DNA of 64,000 nt, taken from Sphingomonas sp. Leaf20. Its GTDB lineage: Bacteria > Pseudomonadota > Alphaproteobacteria > Sphingomonadales > Sphingomonadaceae. Where the stretch lies: positions 1,150,266-1,214,265 of the forward strand of contig NZ_LMKN01000001.1 of the NCBI RefSeq assembly GCF_001421535.1, written 5' to 3'. This document shows, piece after piece, positions 18,235 through 26,482 of this stretch; position 1 is the stretch's first letter; each line of letters begins with the position of its first letter. Both the position numbers and the translations under genes were made by a program. The notes below the pieces were generated by a model that was not told the DNA's origin, searched no databases, and saw nothing but the letters and a program-made list of their open reading frames with translations.

Positions 18235-18374
18235 ACGACGACAAGACCCGCGAAGACCTGATCCGCCGCCGCCAGAATGGCCGCGCCAGGGTCATGGCGC
18301 TGCTGCTCGGCGCGTTCGTCATCCTCGTCTTCGCCATCTCGATCGCCAAGATCCAGGCGGGGATGCCGCACTGA
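18231..18374 (+). CDS. CoxF-like small membrane protein of the oxidase assembly operon
   Basis: A 47-codon gene missed by a 60-residue cutoff. It encodes a short charged N terminus ([20 protein letters not shown]) and a single transmembrane helix ([20 protein letters not shown]), ending QAGMPH. It overlaps ctaB by 4 bp (ATGA) and ctaG by 1 bp (TGATG). Small CoxF/CtaF-type proteins with this topology lie between ctaB and ctaG in many alphaproteobacteria. The tight coupling on both sides supports expression. Its exact role in oxidase biogenesis is not established here. Confidence 0.85.
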   Translation: MNDDKTREDLIRRRQNGRARVMALLLGAFVILVFAISIAKIQAGMPH

Positions 18375-18913
18375 TGCGCATCGAACGCACGACGCGGACC
18401 GCGCTGCTCGCGGTGCTCGGCATCTGCTTCATGACGGGTCTCGCCTTTGCCAGCGTGCCGCTCTACCGCCTGTTCTGCCAGGTGACGGGGCTCAACGGCA
18501 CGACGCAGCGCGGTCTCGCCGCGCCCGGCGCGACCGATCGCCAGATCCGCGTCGATTTCGATGCCAATGTCAGTCCCAAGCTGCCGTGGAAGTTCGCGCC
18601 CGAGAACCCGTCGGACACGATCGCGGTCGGGGCGCGCGACATGGCGTTCTTCACCGCGACCAACACGTCGAACCGCCCGGTCACCGGCACCGCGACGTTC
18701 AACGTCACGCCCGCGCAGGCCGGCAAATATTTCACCAAGATCCAGTGTTTCTGCTTTACCGAGCAGACGCTGAAACCCGGCGAGACCGCGCGGATGCCGG
18801 TGATCTTCTTCGTCGATCCGAAGATCCTGAAGGATCCCGACGCGGCAGATATCCAGACGATCACGCTCAGCTACACGTTTTACCCGGTGGATTCCGCGAA
18901 AGACGCAAGCTAG
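18374..18913 (+). CDS. ctaG: Cytochrome c oxidase assembly protein CtaG/Cox11
   Basis: A 179-aa copper chaperone that inserts CuB into subunit I. An N-terminal membrane anchor (ALLAVLGICFMTGLAFASV) is followed by PLYRLFCQVTGLNGTTQ. The periplasmic immunoglobulin-like domain carries the copper-binding CFCF motif in KIQCFCFTEQTLKPGE, and FFVDPKI follows. The start ATG 18374 is fixed by the TGATG junction with the upstream small gene. Confidence 0.97.
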   Translation: MRIERTTRTALLAVLGICFMTGLAFASVPLYRLFCQVTGLNGTTQRGLAAPGATDRQIRVDFDANVSPKLPWKFAPENPSDTIAVGARDMAFFTATNTSNRPVTGTATFNVTPAQAGKYFTKIQCFCFTEQTLKPGETARMPVIFFVDPKILKDPDAADIQTITLSYTFYPVDSAKDAS

Positions 18914-18943
18914 GACAGCCGTTAAAGAGAATAGGGGAGTTAC

Positions 18944-19870
18944 ATGGCCGGCGCCAAGAACCACGATTATCACATTCTTCCCCCCAGCGTCTGGCCCCTG
19001 GTCGGTTCGATGTCCGCGCTCGTGATGGCGGTCGGCGGCATCATGTGGATGCATGGCGGCCATGTCGACAAGCCCAATGGCGGTGGCTGGATCTTCTTCA
19101 TCGGCCTCGCAGGCCTGCTCTTCACCTTCTACAGCTGGTGGGCGCAGGTCATCGCCGAGGCACGCGCGGGCGACCACACCCCCGTCGTCCAGCTCCATTT
19201 CCGCTACGGGATGATCCTGTTCATCGCCTCCGAGGTCATGTTCTTCGTCGGCTGGTTCTGGGCGTTCTTCGACTTCTCGCTGTTCCCGACCGCGATGACG
19301 ATCGTCGATGGTCAGGTCGAACGCGCGGTCGAGGGTGCGGCCGCGGTCGCCGCACAGTGGCCGCCAAAGGGCCTCACTGTCATCAACCCGTTCGAGCTTC
19401 CGCTGCTCAACACGCTGATCCTGCTGACCTCGGGCACCACCGTCACCTGGGCGCACCATGCGCTGATCCACAACCAGCGCGGCGGCGAGAAGACCGGGCT
19501 GTGGGGCATGATCGGCGTCGGCAACCGCGACGGCGTGCTCAAGGGGCTCTGGCTGACCGTCATCCTCGGCGCGCTGTTCAGCGCGATCCAGGCCTATGAG
19601 TATGTCCACGCACCGTTCCCGTTCAAGGGGATCAACTTCGGCGCGGCGTTCTTCATGGCGACCGGGTTCCACGGCTTCCACGTGCTCATCGGCACGATCT
19701 TCCTGATCGTCTGCCTCGTGCGCGCCTATAAGGGCGACTTCACCCCGCGCCAGCATTTCGGCTTCGAAGCCGCCGCCTGGTACTGGCATTTCGTCGACGT
19801 CGTCTGGCTGTTCCTGTTCGTCACCGTCTATGTCTGGGGCGGCTGGGGCGCCCCCGTCCACGGCGGTTGA
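18944..19870 (+). CDS. ctaE: Cytochrome c oxidase subunit III
   Basis: A 308-aa CoxC/CtaE with the seven-helix fold. Family features are DYHILPPSVWPLVGSMSAL at the N terminus, FRYGMILFIASEVMFFVGWFW near residue 85, TVTWAHHALIH and FGFEAAAWYWHFVDVVWLFLF at the C terminus. A good Shine-Dalgarno (GGGGAG, 18934-18939) precedes ATG 18944. The helix 1-2 region contains an extra Val/Ala-rich loop (VEGAAAVAAQWPPKGL). The oxidase assembly run continues downstream after a repeat block. Confidence 0.97.
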   Translation: MAGAKNHDYHILPPSVWPLVGSMSALVMAVGGIMWMHGGHVDKPNGGGWIFFIGLAGLLFTFYSWWAQVIAEARAGDHTPVVQLHFRYGMILFIASEVMFFVGWFWAFFDFSLFPTAMTIVDGQVERAVEGAAAVAAQWPPKGLTVINPFELPLLNTLILLTSGTTVTWAHHALIHNQRGGEKTGLWGMIGVGNRDGVLKGLWLTVILGALFSAIQAYEYVHAPFPFKGINFGAAFFMATGFHGFHVLIGTIFLIVCLVRAYKGDFTPRQHFGFEAAAWYWHFVDVVWLFLFVTVYVWGGWGAPVHGG

Positions 19871-19896
19871 GCACCGCCCGCTCCATTCCTGCCCTC

Positions 19897-20085
19897 CCCC
19901 CCGGCGAAGGCCGGGGCCCAACTGGGAAGGCCGCGGTAACGAAGCGCTGCCGTCCGTTACCCCCGTCCCCCAATTGGGCCCCGGCCTCCGCCGGGGTGGT
20001 AACGAGCAGCGACACGCCCGCCCTCCCCAATCTGTTCTCCCGCGAAGGCGGGAGCCCAGCCTGGCTCCCCGCCTTCGCGGGGAGA
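19897..20085. repeat. Two adjacent palindromic elements (families B and C)
   Basis: A family B pair (CCCCGGCGAAGGCCGGGGCC at about 19897, inverted partner ending near 19998) is followed by a family C pair. The latter is CCCGCGAAGGCGGGAGCCC facing CTCCCCGCCTTCGCGGGGA at about 20035-20083. They fill most of the 238-bp gap between ctaE and the DUF983 gene. Confidence 0.85.
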
Positions 20086-20108
20086 CACACCGGGCAAAGC
20101 GACCACGC

Positions 20109-20492
20109 ATGACCGAAGACCCCTACCCCCTCGCCGCGGCCCCGCCCGTCGCGCAGGTCGCGCTCAAGGGCCTGTGCCCGCGCTGCGGCAAGCCCACGCT
20201 CTTCGCCAGATGGGCCGAATTCGCCGAGCGCTGTCCGAATTGCGGCCTCGACTTCAGCAAGTTCAACGTCGGTGACGGCCCTGCCGCGTTCCTGACGCTG
20301 ATCCTCGGTGCGATCGTCGTCGCGCTCGCGATCACGCTCGAGCTGACGCTGCACCCGCCGCTCTGGCTGCACATGCTGGTCTGGATCCCGTTCACCGCCG
20401 GGGGCGTCATCCTGTCGCTCCGCGCCGCCAAGGGTGCGCTCATGTCCGCCGAATATCGCAACGCCGCGCGCGAGGGCCGCAGCCAGCCGTGA
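20109..20492 (+). CDS. DUF983 family zinc-ribbon membrane protein
   Basis: A 127-aa protein. Two CxxC pairs (LCPRCGKPTLF and CPNCGLDFSKF) predict a small zinc ribbon at the N terminus. Two transmembrane helices follow (AAFLTLILGAIVVALAITLE and LHMLVWIPFTAGGVIL). DUF983 proteins sit next to SURF1 in many alphaproteobacterial oxidase clusters and are presumed to help oxidase biogenesis, but the biochemical role is not known. The stop overlaps the GTG start of the SURF1 gene by 4 bp. Confidence 0.88.
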   Translation: MTEDPYPLAAAPPVAQVALKGLCPRCGKPTLFARWAEFAERCPNCGLDFSKFNVGDGPAAFLTLILGAIVVALAITLELTLHPPLWLHMLVWIPFTAGGVILSLRAAKGALMSAEYRNAAREGRSQP

Positions 20493-21121
20493 CGACGACC
20501 CGGCGTTTCCCCGTCCTCCCGACTCTGCTCGTCACGCTTTCGGTCGCGGCGATGATCGCGCTCGGCCTGTGGCAGCTGCTCGACCGCCTCCCGAAGAAGG
20601 AGGCGTTCCTAGCCCAGCTCGCCGCCAACCCCGCGCGTCCGCCGATGGCGTTCCCGAGTTTCCCCGACGAGACGCTGCTGTTCCGCCGCGCGACGGGCGT
20701 CTGCCTCGAGCCGACCGCGATTCGCCTCGCCGGCGCGGGCAAGGCGGGGTTCCGCGTCATCGCCGACTGCCGCACCGGCGCCGAGGGCCCCGGCATGATC
20801 GTCCAGCTCGGCACCACGCGTGATCCCAAGCTCAAGCCGCAATGGCCGGGCGGCCCGGTCTCGGGCTATATCACCCACGCTCCCGACGGCCGCTCGCTGA
20901 TCGGTTCGCTGTTCGACCGCACCCCGGCGCGGCTGATGCTCGTCGCCGACACGCCACCCGCCGGCCTCGCCCCCAACGGCAAGCCCGACCTCGAAGCGGT
21001 CCCGAACAACCACCTCGCCTATGCCGGCCAGTGGTTCTTCTTCGCCGCCATCGCCGCGATCATTTATGTCCTGGCACTGGGCAGGCGCGGCAAACTTGTG
21101 TCGAAAGCTGCGTCCCGCTAA
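20489..21121 (+). CDS. SURF1 family oxidase biogenesis protein
   Basis: A 210-aa membrane protein with an N-terminal helix (LPTLLVTLSVAAMIALGLWQ, the WQ pair being a SURF1 hallmark) and a C-terminal helix (QWFFFAAIAAIIYVLALGRR). The periplasmic middle includes GLAPNGKPDLEAVPNNHLAY, which matches the NxHLxYAxxWF end motif of the family. Shy1/SURF1 proteins help haem a insertion into subunit I. The start is GTG 20489, fixed by the GTGA overlap with the DUF983 gene. At 210 aa it is on the short side for the family. Confidence 0.9.
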   Translation: MTTTRRFPVLPTLLVTLSVAAMIALGLWQLLDRLPKKEAFLAQLAANPARPPMAFPSFPDETLLFRRATGVCLEPTAIRLAGAGKAGFRVIADCRTGAEGPGMIVQLGTTRDPKLKPQWPGGPVSGYITHAPDGRSLIGSLFDRTPARLMLVADTPPAGLAPNGKPDLEAVPNNHLAYAGQWFFFAAIAAIIYVLALGRRGKLVSKAASR

Positions 21122-21132
21122 CCGGCTTGGCC

Positions 21133-22533
21133 ATGCGTTACATCAGCACCCGCGGCTCGGCCCCCGTCCTCGATTTCGAAGCGGCGACGCTCGCCGGTCT
21201 CGCATCCGATGGCGGGCTCTACCTCCCCGAGACATGGCCGACGATGACCCGCGACGAGATCGCCGCGCTCGCGGGCCTCTCCTATGTCGACACCGCGGTC
21301 GCCGTCATGGCGCCGTTCGTCGGCGACGCGATGAGCCGCGACGAGCTGAAGGCGCTCTGCGACCAGGCCTATGGCCGTTTCTCGCACGCCGCGGTCGTCC
21401 CGCTGGTCCAGCTCGACCACGACCAGTGGCTGCTCGAACTCTTCCACGGCCCGACGCTCGCGTTCAAGGACGTCGCGCTCCAGCTGCTCGGCCTCTTCTT
21501 CGAGCGCTTCCTTGCAGGGACCACCAAGCGCCTGACGATCGTCGGCGCGACCAGCGGCGACACCGGCTCGGCCGCGATCGACGCGGTCGCGGGGCGCGAG
21601 GGCATCGACATCTTCATGCTCCACCCCGCAGGCCGCATCTCGGAGGTGCAGCGCCGCCAGATGACGACGGTGCTCAGCCCCAACGTCTACAACATCGCGA
21701 TCGAAGGCAGCTTCGACGACGCGCAGGCGCTCGTGAAGGCGATGTTCAACGATCCCGCCTTCTCCGACCGGTTCGCGCTGTCGGCGGTCAACTCGATCAA
21801 CTGGGCGCGGCTGATGGCGCAGGTCGTGTATTTCTTCTACGCCGCGATCCGCCTCGGCGCGCCCGACCGCGAGGTCGCCTTCTCCGTCCCGACCGGCAAT
21901 TTCGGCGACGTCTTCGCGGGCTATGTCGCCGCGCGGATGGGCCTCCCCGTCGCGCGGCTGGTGGTCGCGACCAACGTCAACGACATCCTCCACCGCGCGC
22001 TCAGCAGCGGCGACTATTCGAAGAGCGGCGTCGAACAGACCCCGACCCCGTCGATGGACATCCAGGTCAGCTCGAACTTCGAACGCCTGTTGTTCGACCT
22101 CGGCGGCCGCGACGGCGCCGTTCTCGCCACACAGATGGCCGGCTTCGAATCCTCGGGTTCGATGCGCCTCACCAACGCGCAGTCGCAGGGTGCCGCCGCG
22201 CTGTTCCAGAGCGACCGCGTCGATCTCGACGACATGACGCTCGCGATGCGCTGGGCGCACGAGCATGCCGGGCAGGTGATCGACCCGCACACCGCGATCG
22301 GCCTCGCCGCCGCGCTGCGCACCGAGGTGCCGCCAGGCACCCCGATCGTCACGCTCGCGACCGCGCATGCCGCCAAGTTCGGCGACGCGGTCGAGCGCGC
22401 CACCGGCGTCCGCCCCTCGCTGCCGGCACGCGTCGGCGACCTGTTCCAGCGCGAGGAACGCTACGTCACCTTGCCTGCGACCTTCGACGCGATCACCGCC
22501 TACATCGCCGACCGTGCAAAGCCGTCGGCATGA
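21133..22533 (+). CDS. thrC: Threonine synthase
   Basis: A 466-aa PLP enzyme converting O-phosphohomoserine to threonine. MRYISTRGSAPVLDFEAATL is the typical N terminus of the long (class II) form. The PLP lysine lies in HGPTLAFKDVALQLLG (FKD). Phosphate/PLP contacts are in VGATSGDTGSAAIDAVAG, and the SVPTGNFGDVFAGYVA segment follows. ATG 21133 is preferred over the longer upstream frame, which overlaps SURF1. Its place after SURF1 and its 4-bp overlap with the methyltransferase gene are common in sphingomonads. Confidence 0.97.
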   Translation: MRYISTRGSAPVLDFEAATLAGLASDGGLYLPETWPTMTRDEIAALAGLSYVDTAVAVMAPFVGDAMSRDELKALCDQAYGRFSHAAVVPLVQLDHDQWLLELFHGPTLAFKDVALQLLGLFFERFLAGTTKRLTIVGATSGDTGSAAIDAVAGREGIDIFMLHPAGRISEVQRRQMTTVLSPNVYNIAIEGSFDDAQALVKAMFNDPAFSDRFALSAVNSINWARLMAQVVYFFYAAIRLGAPDREVAFSVPTGNFGDVFAGYVAARMGLPVARLVVATNVNDILHRALSSGDYSKSGVEQTPTPSMDIQVSSNFERLLFDLGGRDGAVLATQMAGFESSGSMRLTNAQSQGAAALFQSDRVDLDDMTLAMRWAHEHAGQVIDPHTAIGLAAALRTEVPPGTPIVTLATAHAAKFGDAVERATGVRPSLPARVGDLFQREERYVTLPATFDAITAYIADRAKPSA

Positions 22534-23405
22534 AGACGCTCGACACGCTCATTGGCGAACCCTGGGCCGATTACGGCCTGATCGATTCCGGCCACGGCAA
22601 GAAGCTCGAACGCTATGGCCGCTTCCGCTTCATCCGCCCCGAACCCCAGGCGATGTGGGCGCCCGCCTCGACCGACTGGAAGGCGCAAGGCGAGTTCGTT
22701 CCCGGCTCGGACGAGGATGGCGGCGGCCGCTGGGAGTTCTCGGAGCCCGTCCCCCGCGAGGGCTGGACGCTCAAGTGGAACGAGGTGTCCTACACCGCGC
22801 AGACCACGCCCTTTCGCCATCTCGGCTTCTTCCCCGACATGGCGCCGGTGTGGAGCTGGATGCGCGAGCGCGTCGCGGGGCTCGACAGCCCCGAATGCAT
22901 GAACCTGTTCGGCTATACCGGCGTCGGCACGCTCGCGATGGCGACCAAGGGCGTCCGCATGGTCCATGTCGATGCATCGAAGAAATCGGTCGAGGCGGCG
23001 AAGGCCAATGCGCGCCTGTCGGGCATGGCCGACGCGCCGATCCGCTGGATGACCGACGACGCCGCCAAGTTCGTCGCGCGCGAGGTTCGCCGCGGCCGTC
23101 GCTATGACGGCATCCTGCTCGACCCGCCCAAATATGGCCGCGGTCCCGAGGGTGAGGTCTGGCGGCTCGAGGAGGACTTGCCCCGCCTCATCGCCGACTG
23201 CCGCAAGCTGCTCGACGAGAATTCGCGCTTCCTGTTCCTCACCGTCTACGCGGTCCGCATGTCCGCGCTCGCGATCGGCGAACTGCTTAACCAGGTCTTT
23301 GCCGATCTGCCCGGCAAGGTCGAGGCCGGCGAACTCGGCGTCCGCGAGGAAACCCGCGGCCTCACGCTCCCCACCGCCATCTGGGCCCGCTGGTCCCGCG
23401 ACTGA
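22530..23405 (+). CDS. Class I SAM-dependent methyltransferase (COG1092/RlmI-like)
   Basis: A 291-aa methyltransferase. An N-terminal domain (ERYGRFRFIRPEPQAMWAP) precedes the Rossmann core: CMNLFGYTGVGTLAMATKG is motif I, VHVDASKKSVEAAKANARLS follows, and the catalytic DPPKYGRGPEG resembles the DPPxF/Y motif of 23S rRNA m5C/m2G enzymes. The family label rRNA methyltransferase is by homology; the target base is unknown. ATG 22530 overlaps the thrC stop by 4 bp. Confidence 0.85.
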   Translation: MKTLDTLIGEPWADYGLIDSGHGKKLERYGRFRFIRPEPQAMWAPASTDWKAQGEFVPGSDEDGGGRWEFSEPVPREGWTLKWNEVSYTAQTTPFRHLGFFPDMAPVWSWMRERVAGLDSPECMNLFGYTGVGTLAMATKGVRMVHVDASKKSVEAAKANARLSGMADAPIRWMTDDAAKFVAREVRRGRRYDGILLDPPKYGRGPEGEVWRLEEDLPRLIADCRKLLDENSRFLFLTVYAVRMSALAIGELLNQVFADLPGKVEAGELGVREETRGLTLPTAIWARWSRD

Positions 23406-23476
23406 CGCGGGACCCGCGCGGTCCTCCTAGATCCGTTCGTGCTGAGCGAAGTCGAAGCACCCGCCCCAGCGCGCGC

Positions 23477-24118
23477 CTAGTCCATCCCCGCCCGCATCGC
23501 CGCCCCCGCCACGAACGGCGCCCCCGCAACGAGCACCAGGCTGACCGCACCAAGCAGCTTGAACGCCCCCGCCCCGCCGACCGGATCGAGCGCGCCCGCG
23601 CCAAAGATCAGCAACGGCACCGCGAGCGGCAGCATCACCAGCCCCGCCACCGCGCTCCCGCTCCGCAACCCCGCGACCAGCGCGCCGGTCGTCACCGCGA
23701 GCGCGGCGAGCCCCGGCGTCCCGATCGCGAGCCCGATCTCGACCCGCGCCAGCGTCGCCCCCGACAGGTCGAGCAACCCCGCCGCGATCACCGTCGCGAG
23801 CATCAACGGCGGCGCGAACGCGATCCAGTGCGCGACGATCTTCGCCGCCGCGACCAGCGCCAGCGACACCCCGCGCACGCGCAGCTGGTCGAGCACCCCG
23901 CTCTCCAGGTCGGGCGCAACCAGCCGCTCGACCGGCAACAGCGCCGCGAGCAACGCCGCCGCCCAGATCACCCCGCCCCCGACGCGCGCGAGCACAACCG
24001 CATCGGGCCCGATCGCAAATGGGAACAGGATCGTCACGAGCAGGAAGAACGCGACGACCAATGTCGCGCCGCCCCCCGCATAGCCCCGCCGCACATCGCG
24101 CAAGGTCAGCGCGAGCAT
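23477..24118 (-). CDS. ccmB: Haem exporter protein CcmB
   Basis: A 213-aa membrane subunit of the CcmAB(C) ABC complex, which releases holo-CcmE during cytochrome c maturation. Six hydrophobic segments are seen, starting GGATLVVAFFLLVTILFPFA. The conserved DLESGVLDQLRVRGVSLAL loop lies near residue 75, and LPLAVPLLIFGAGA near residue 165. Its start overlaps the ccmA stop by 1 bp (TGATG). No ccmC or ccmE follows; the next gene to the left is convergent. Confidence 0.92.
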   Translation of the reverse strand: MLALTLRDVRRGYAGGGATLVVAFFLLVTILFPFAIGPDAVVLARVGGGVIWAAALLAALLPVERLVAPDLESGVLDQLRVRGVSLALVAAAKIVAHWIAFAPPLMLATVIAAGLLDLSGATLARVEIGLAIGTPGLAALAVTTGALVAGLRSGSAVAGLVMLPLAVPLLIFGAGALDPVGGAGAFKLLGAVSLVLVAGAPFVAGAAMRAGMD

Positions 24119-24702
24119 CACGCCGTGCCCTCCCCCAACAGGCTGATGATCCGCGCATCGGGCATGGCGAGCGGCAGATGCGTCGCCGCGAGCACGATCC
24201 CGCCCGCGCCACGATGCCGCGCGATCAGCGCCTCGAGCTGCCCGAGCGACGCCGCATCGAGCCCGTTGCCCGGCTCGTCGAGCAGCCAGATCGGCGCGCC
24301 CGACGCGACCACGCGCGCCATCGCCACGCGCCGCCGCTGCCCGGTCGACAGCATCCGCACCGGCACGCCCGCGAGCGCCGCCAGCCCGACATCGTCGAGC
24401 GCGCGCGTCACCGCCGCCGCATCCGCGCCGTCGAGCTTTGCCCAGAATCGCAATGCCTCGCATACCGTGCGCTCCGCATCGAGCGCGGCCGCCTCGGCGA
24501 GCAGCGCGATGCGCCCGGTCACCGCGACTTCCCCCTCGGCGGGCGACAACAGCCCCGCGGCGATCCGGATGAGACTCGATTTGCCGACGCCGTTCAGCCC
24601 CGCGACGACCGCCGCCTCGCCCGCCGCCAGCGCGAACGACACCCCCTCGAACAGTCGCCGCGCGCCGCGATCGCAGGCGACACCGCGAAACGCGAGGCTC
24701 AC
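24118..24702 (-). CDS. ccmA: Haem exporter ATP-binding protein CcmA
   Basis: A 194-aa ABC ATPase that powers holo-CcmE release in cytochrome c biogenesis. Walker A is GLNGVGKSSL near residue 36, the signature region is LSTGQRRRVAMARVV, and Walker B with catalytic Glu is PIWLLDEPGNGLD. The signature has LSTGQ, as in other CcmA proteins, instead of LSGGQ. The start is GTG 24702, set by a GTGA overlap with the upstream metallopeptidase gene. It is short but complete for CcmA. Confidence 0.94.
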   Translation of the reverse strand: MSLAFRGVACDRGARRLFEGVSFALAAGEAAVVAGLNGVGKSSLIRIAAGLLSPAEGEVAVTGRIALLAEAAALDAERTVCEALRFWAKLDGADAAAVTRALDDVGLAALAGVPVRMLSTGQRRRVAMARVVASGAPIWLLDEPGNGLDAASLGQLEALIARHRGAGGIVLAATHLPLAMPDARIISLLGEGTA

Positions 24703-25142
24703 GCCGCGGCGTCTTCCAGCGCATGCATGTCGTCGTCGCTCAGCCCGAAATGATGCCCGATCTCGTGGATCGTGACATGCGCGACCAGATCGTCCAGCCG
24801 CACCCCCGTCTCGATCCATTCCTCGAGGATCGCACGCCGATACAGCACGATACGGTCGGGCATCGCGCCTGTATCCATCGACGATTTCTCGCCGAGCGGA
24901 CGCCCGTGATACAGCCCCGTCAGGTCGAGCGGGTGCTCGATGCCGAGTGCGGCCAGCGTCTCCTCGTCGGCGAACTCCTCGATCGCAAAGACGATGTCGC
25001 CCAGATGCACGCGGAATTCGGCAGGCAGCCGCGCGATCGTCGCGCGCCCGATCGCCTCGATCGCAGCCGCATCGGGCGCGAGCCCCTGCGTCCTGGGCGC
25101 GAGCCCCTGCGTATCGCCGTGGATTGTCGCTTGCTCGCTCAT
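24699..25142 (-). CDS. Minimal zincin-type metallopeptidase family protein
   Basis: A 147-aa cytoplasmic protein of the Zincin_1 family. The active-site motif [18 protein letters not shown] gives HExxH plus a downstream Asp as likely third metal ligand. It is preceded by [15 protein letters not shown] family sequence including [12 protein letters not shown]. The substrate is unknown. ATG 25142 (MSEQATIHG) has GGAG at proper spacing and is preferred over ATG 25202, which would overlap the divergent phhB start. Residues 13-24 contain a tandem QGLAP duplication. It is the first gene of a coupled zincin-ccmA-ccmB unit. Confidence 0.85.
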   Translation of the reverse strand: MSEQATIHGDTQGLAPRTQGLAPDAAAIEAIGRATIARLPAEFRVHLGDIVFAIEEFADEETLAALGIEHPLDLTGLYHGRPLGEKSSMDTGAMPDRIVLYRRAILEEWIETGVRLDDLVAHVTIHEIGHHFGLSDDDMHALEDAAA

Positions 25143-25189
25143 GGCTCCAGCCATACGCGTTGGCGATCCATAGCTGCAAGGGTACGCGA

Positions 25190-25486
25190 ATGATCGAGGC
25201 ACTGAACGAGACCGAGCGGGCCGAGGCGCTCGATGGGCTCGACGAGTGGGATTATGACGATGCGCGCGACGCGATCACGCGGACGATCGTGTTCGCCGAT
25301 TTCGTCGAGGCGTTCGGCTTCATGACCCAGGTCGCGCTGATCGCCGAGCGCGCCAACCATCACCCCGAATGGAAGAACGTCTGGAACCGCGTCGAAATCC
25401 TGCTGACGACGCACGACGCAGGCGGCCTGTCCCCGCGCGACATCGAAATGGCCGAAGCGATCGACGCCATCGTCGGCGACGCCTGA
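25190..25486 (+). CDS. phhB: 4a-hydroxytetrahydrobiopterin dehydratase (pterin-4a-carbinolamine dehydratase)
   Basis: A 98-aa PCD/DCoH fold enzyme that recycles tetrahydrobiopterin after aromatic hydroxylation. The catalytic His motif is [20 protein letters not shown], with Asp in [12 protein letters not shown]. The length is typical. It is divergent from the zincin gene with 47 bp between starts. No phenylalanine hydroxylase gene is in the window; some bacteria use PCD proteins in molybdopterin-related roles instead. Confidence 0.94.
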   Translation: MIEALNETERAEALDGLDEWDYDDARDAITRTIVFADFVEAFGFMTQVALIAERANHHPEWKNVWNRVEILLTTHDAGGLSPRDIEMAEAIDAIVGDA

Positions 25487-25496
25487 CGGCCCTCAC

Positions 25497-25630
25497 CGTC
25501 ATCCTGACGAAAGTCAGGACCCAGAGCCCCAAACGGCAACGCCCGTAACCCTGGGTCCCGGGTCAAGCCCGGGATGACGGCCAAGGCACAACACCCCCAC
25601 TCCCGTCATCCTGACGAAAGTCAGGATGAC
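25497..25630. repeat. Family D palindromic repeats
   Basis: GTCATCCTGACGAAAGTCAGG occurs at about 25498 and again near 25604-25626. Between them, GGTCCCGGGTCAAGCCCGGG is a separate inverted repeat (about 25554-25575). The same unit is found near 16446 and 28844. These copies fill the gap between phhB and the SDR gene. Confidence 0.85.
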
Positions 25631-25643
25631 GCAACGCCCCCCC

Positions 25644-26429
25644 TTATCGCGCACGCCCCCGTCGCATCTGCTTGCGCAGCGCGCCGGGCATCCAGCGCGC
25701 GGCGAACGCCATCCGCCGCGCGGTCTTGCCGACATAGGTGTGGACCGTGTCGCCGTGCACCGCCGCCCACGCGGCTTCGGCGACCGTGTCGACCCCGGTC
25801 AGTTCGAGCCCCGCCCCCGTCACCGTCTCGCGGATCGACCGGTTGGTCCCCGCCGTGCCCGCGTTGAGCAGTGGCGTGTCGATGAAACTCGGCACGAGGT
25901 CGCGCACCTTGATCCCGTCCGCCGCCCATTCGCCGTCGAGCGCCTCGGTGATCGCGCGCACGCCGAACTTGGTCGCCGAATAGGGCGCGAGCCCCGACGA
26001 GCCATAGATCGCCGATGCCGACGCGGTGTTGAGCAGGCACGATCCCGGCGTGCGCTTCAGATACGCATGACCGATCTTCGCACCGTTGAGCACGCCGACC
26101 AGATTGACCCCGATCACCCGGTCGATCTCGGCGAAATCAGTCAGCACCAGCGGCCCGCCGGTGCCGATCCCGGCATTGTTGAACAGCACGTCGAGCCGCC
26201 CGCCCGTCGTCGCGGTGAACGCCTCCAGCGCGTCGCGCCACGCGTCGCGGTCGCGCACGTCCATGACATAGGTCGACGCGCCCTCGGGCAACGCCGCCGC
26301 GGTCTCGGCCAGCCCCGCGACGTTGACGTCGGCGAGCCCGACCCTCCAGCCCTTGCGCGCGAACAGCAATGCGGTCGCGCGGCCGATCCCCGACCCGCCA
26401 CCGGTAATGAATATGCTCTGCTGGCTCAT
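25644..26429 (-). CDS. SDR family NAD(P)-dependent oxidoreductase
   Basis: A 261-aa classical short-chain dehydrogenase. The cofactor motif TGGGSGIGRATALLFARKGW (TGxxxGxG) is at residues 9-28, and NNAGIGTGGPLV near residue 85. The catalytic Ser lies in LLNTASASAIYG, with Tyr and Lys in YSATKFGV. An Asp at the end of beta-2 (GLADVNV) suggests NAD(H) preference. The C terminus is basic (ALRKQMRRGRAR). The substrate is unknown. It is divergent from the ABC importer genes. Confidence 0.9.
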   Translation of the reverse strand: MSQQSIFITGGGSGIGRATALLFARKGWRVGLADVNVAGLAETAAALPEGASTYVMDVRDRDAWRDALEAFTATTGGRLDVLFNNAGIGTGGPLVLTDFAEIDRVIGVNLVGVLNGAKIGHAYLKRTPGSCLLNTASASAIYGSSGLAPYSATKFGVRAITEALDGEWAADGIKVRDLVPSFIDTPLLNAGTAGTNRSIRETVTGAGLELTGVDTVAEAAWAAVHGDTVHTYVGKTARRMAFAARWMPGALRKQMRRGRAR

Positions 26430-26482
26430 GGCCGATCCTCTCCGTTTGATTTTGCGGTATGTTTCCCGCATCCTGCGCCCAG

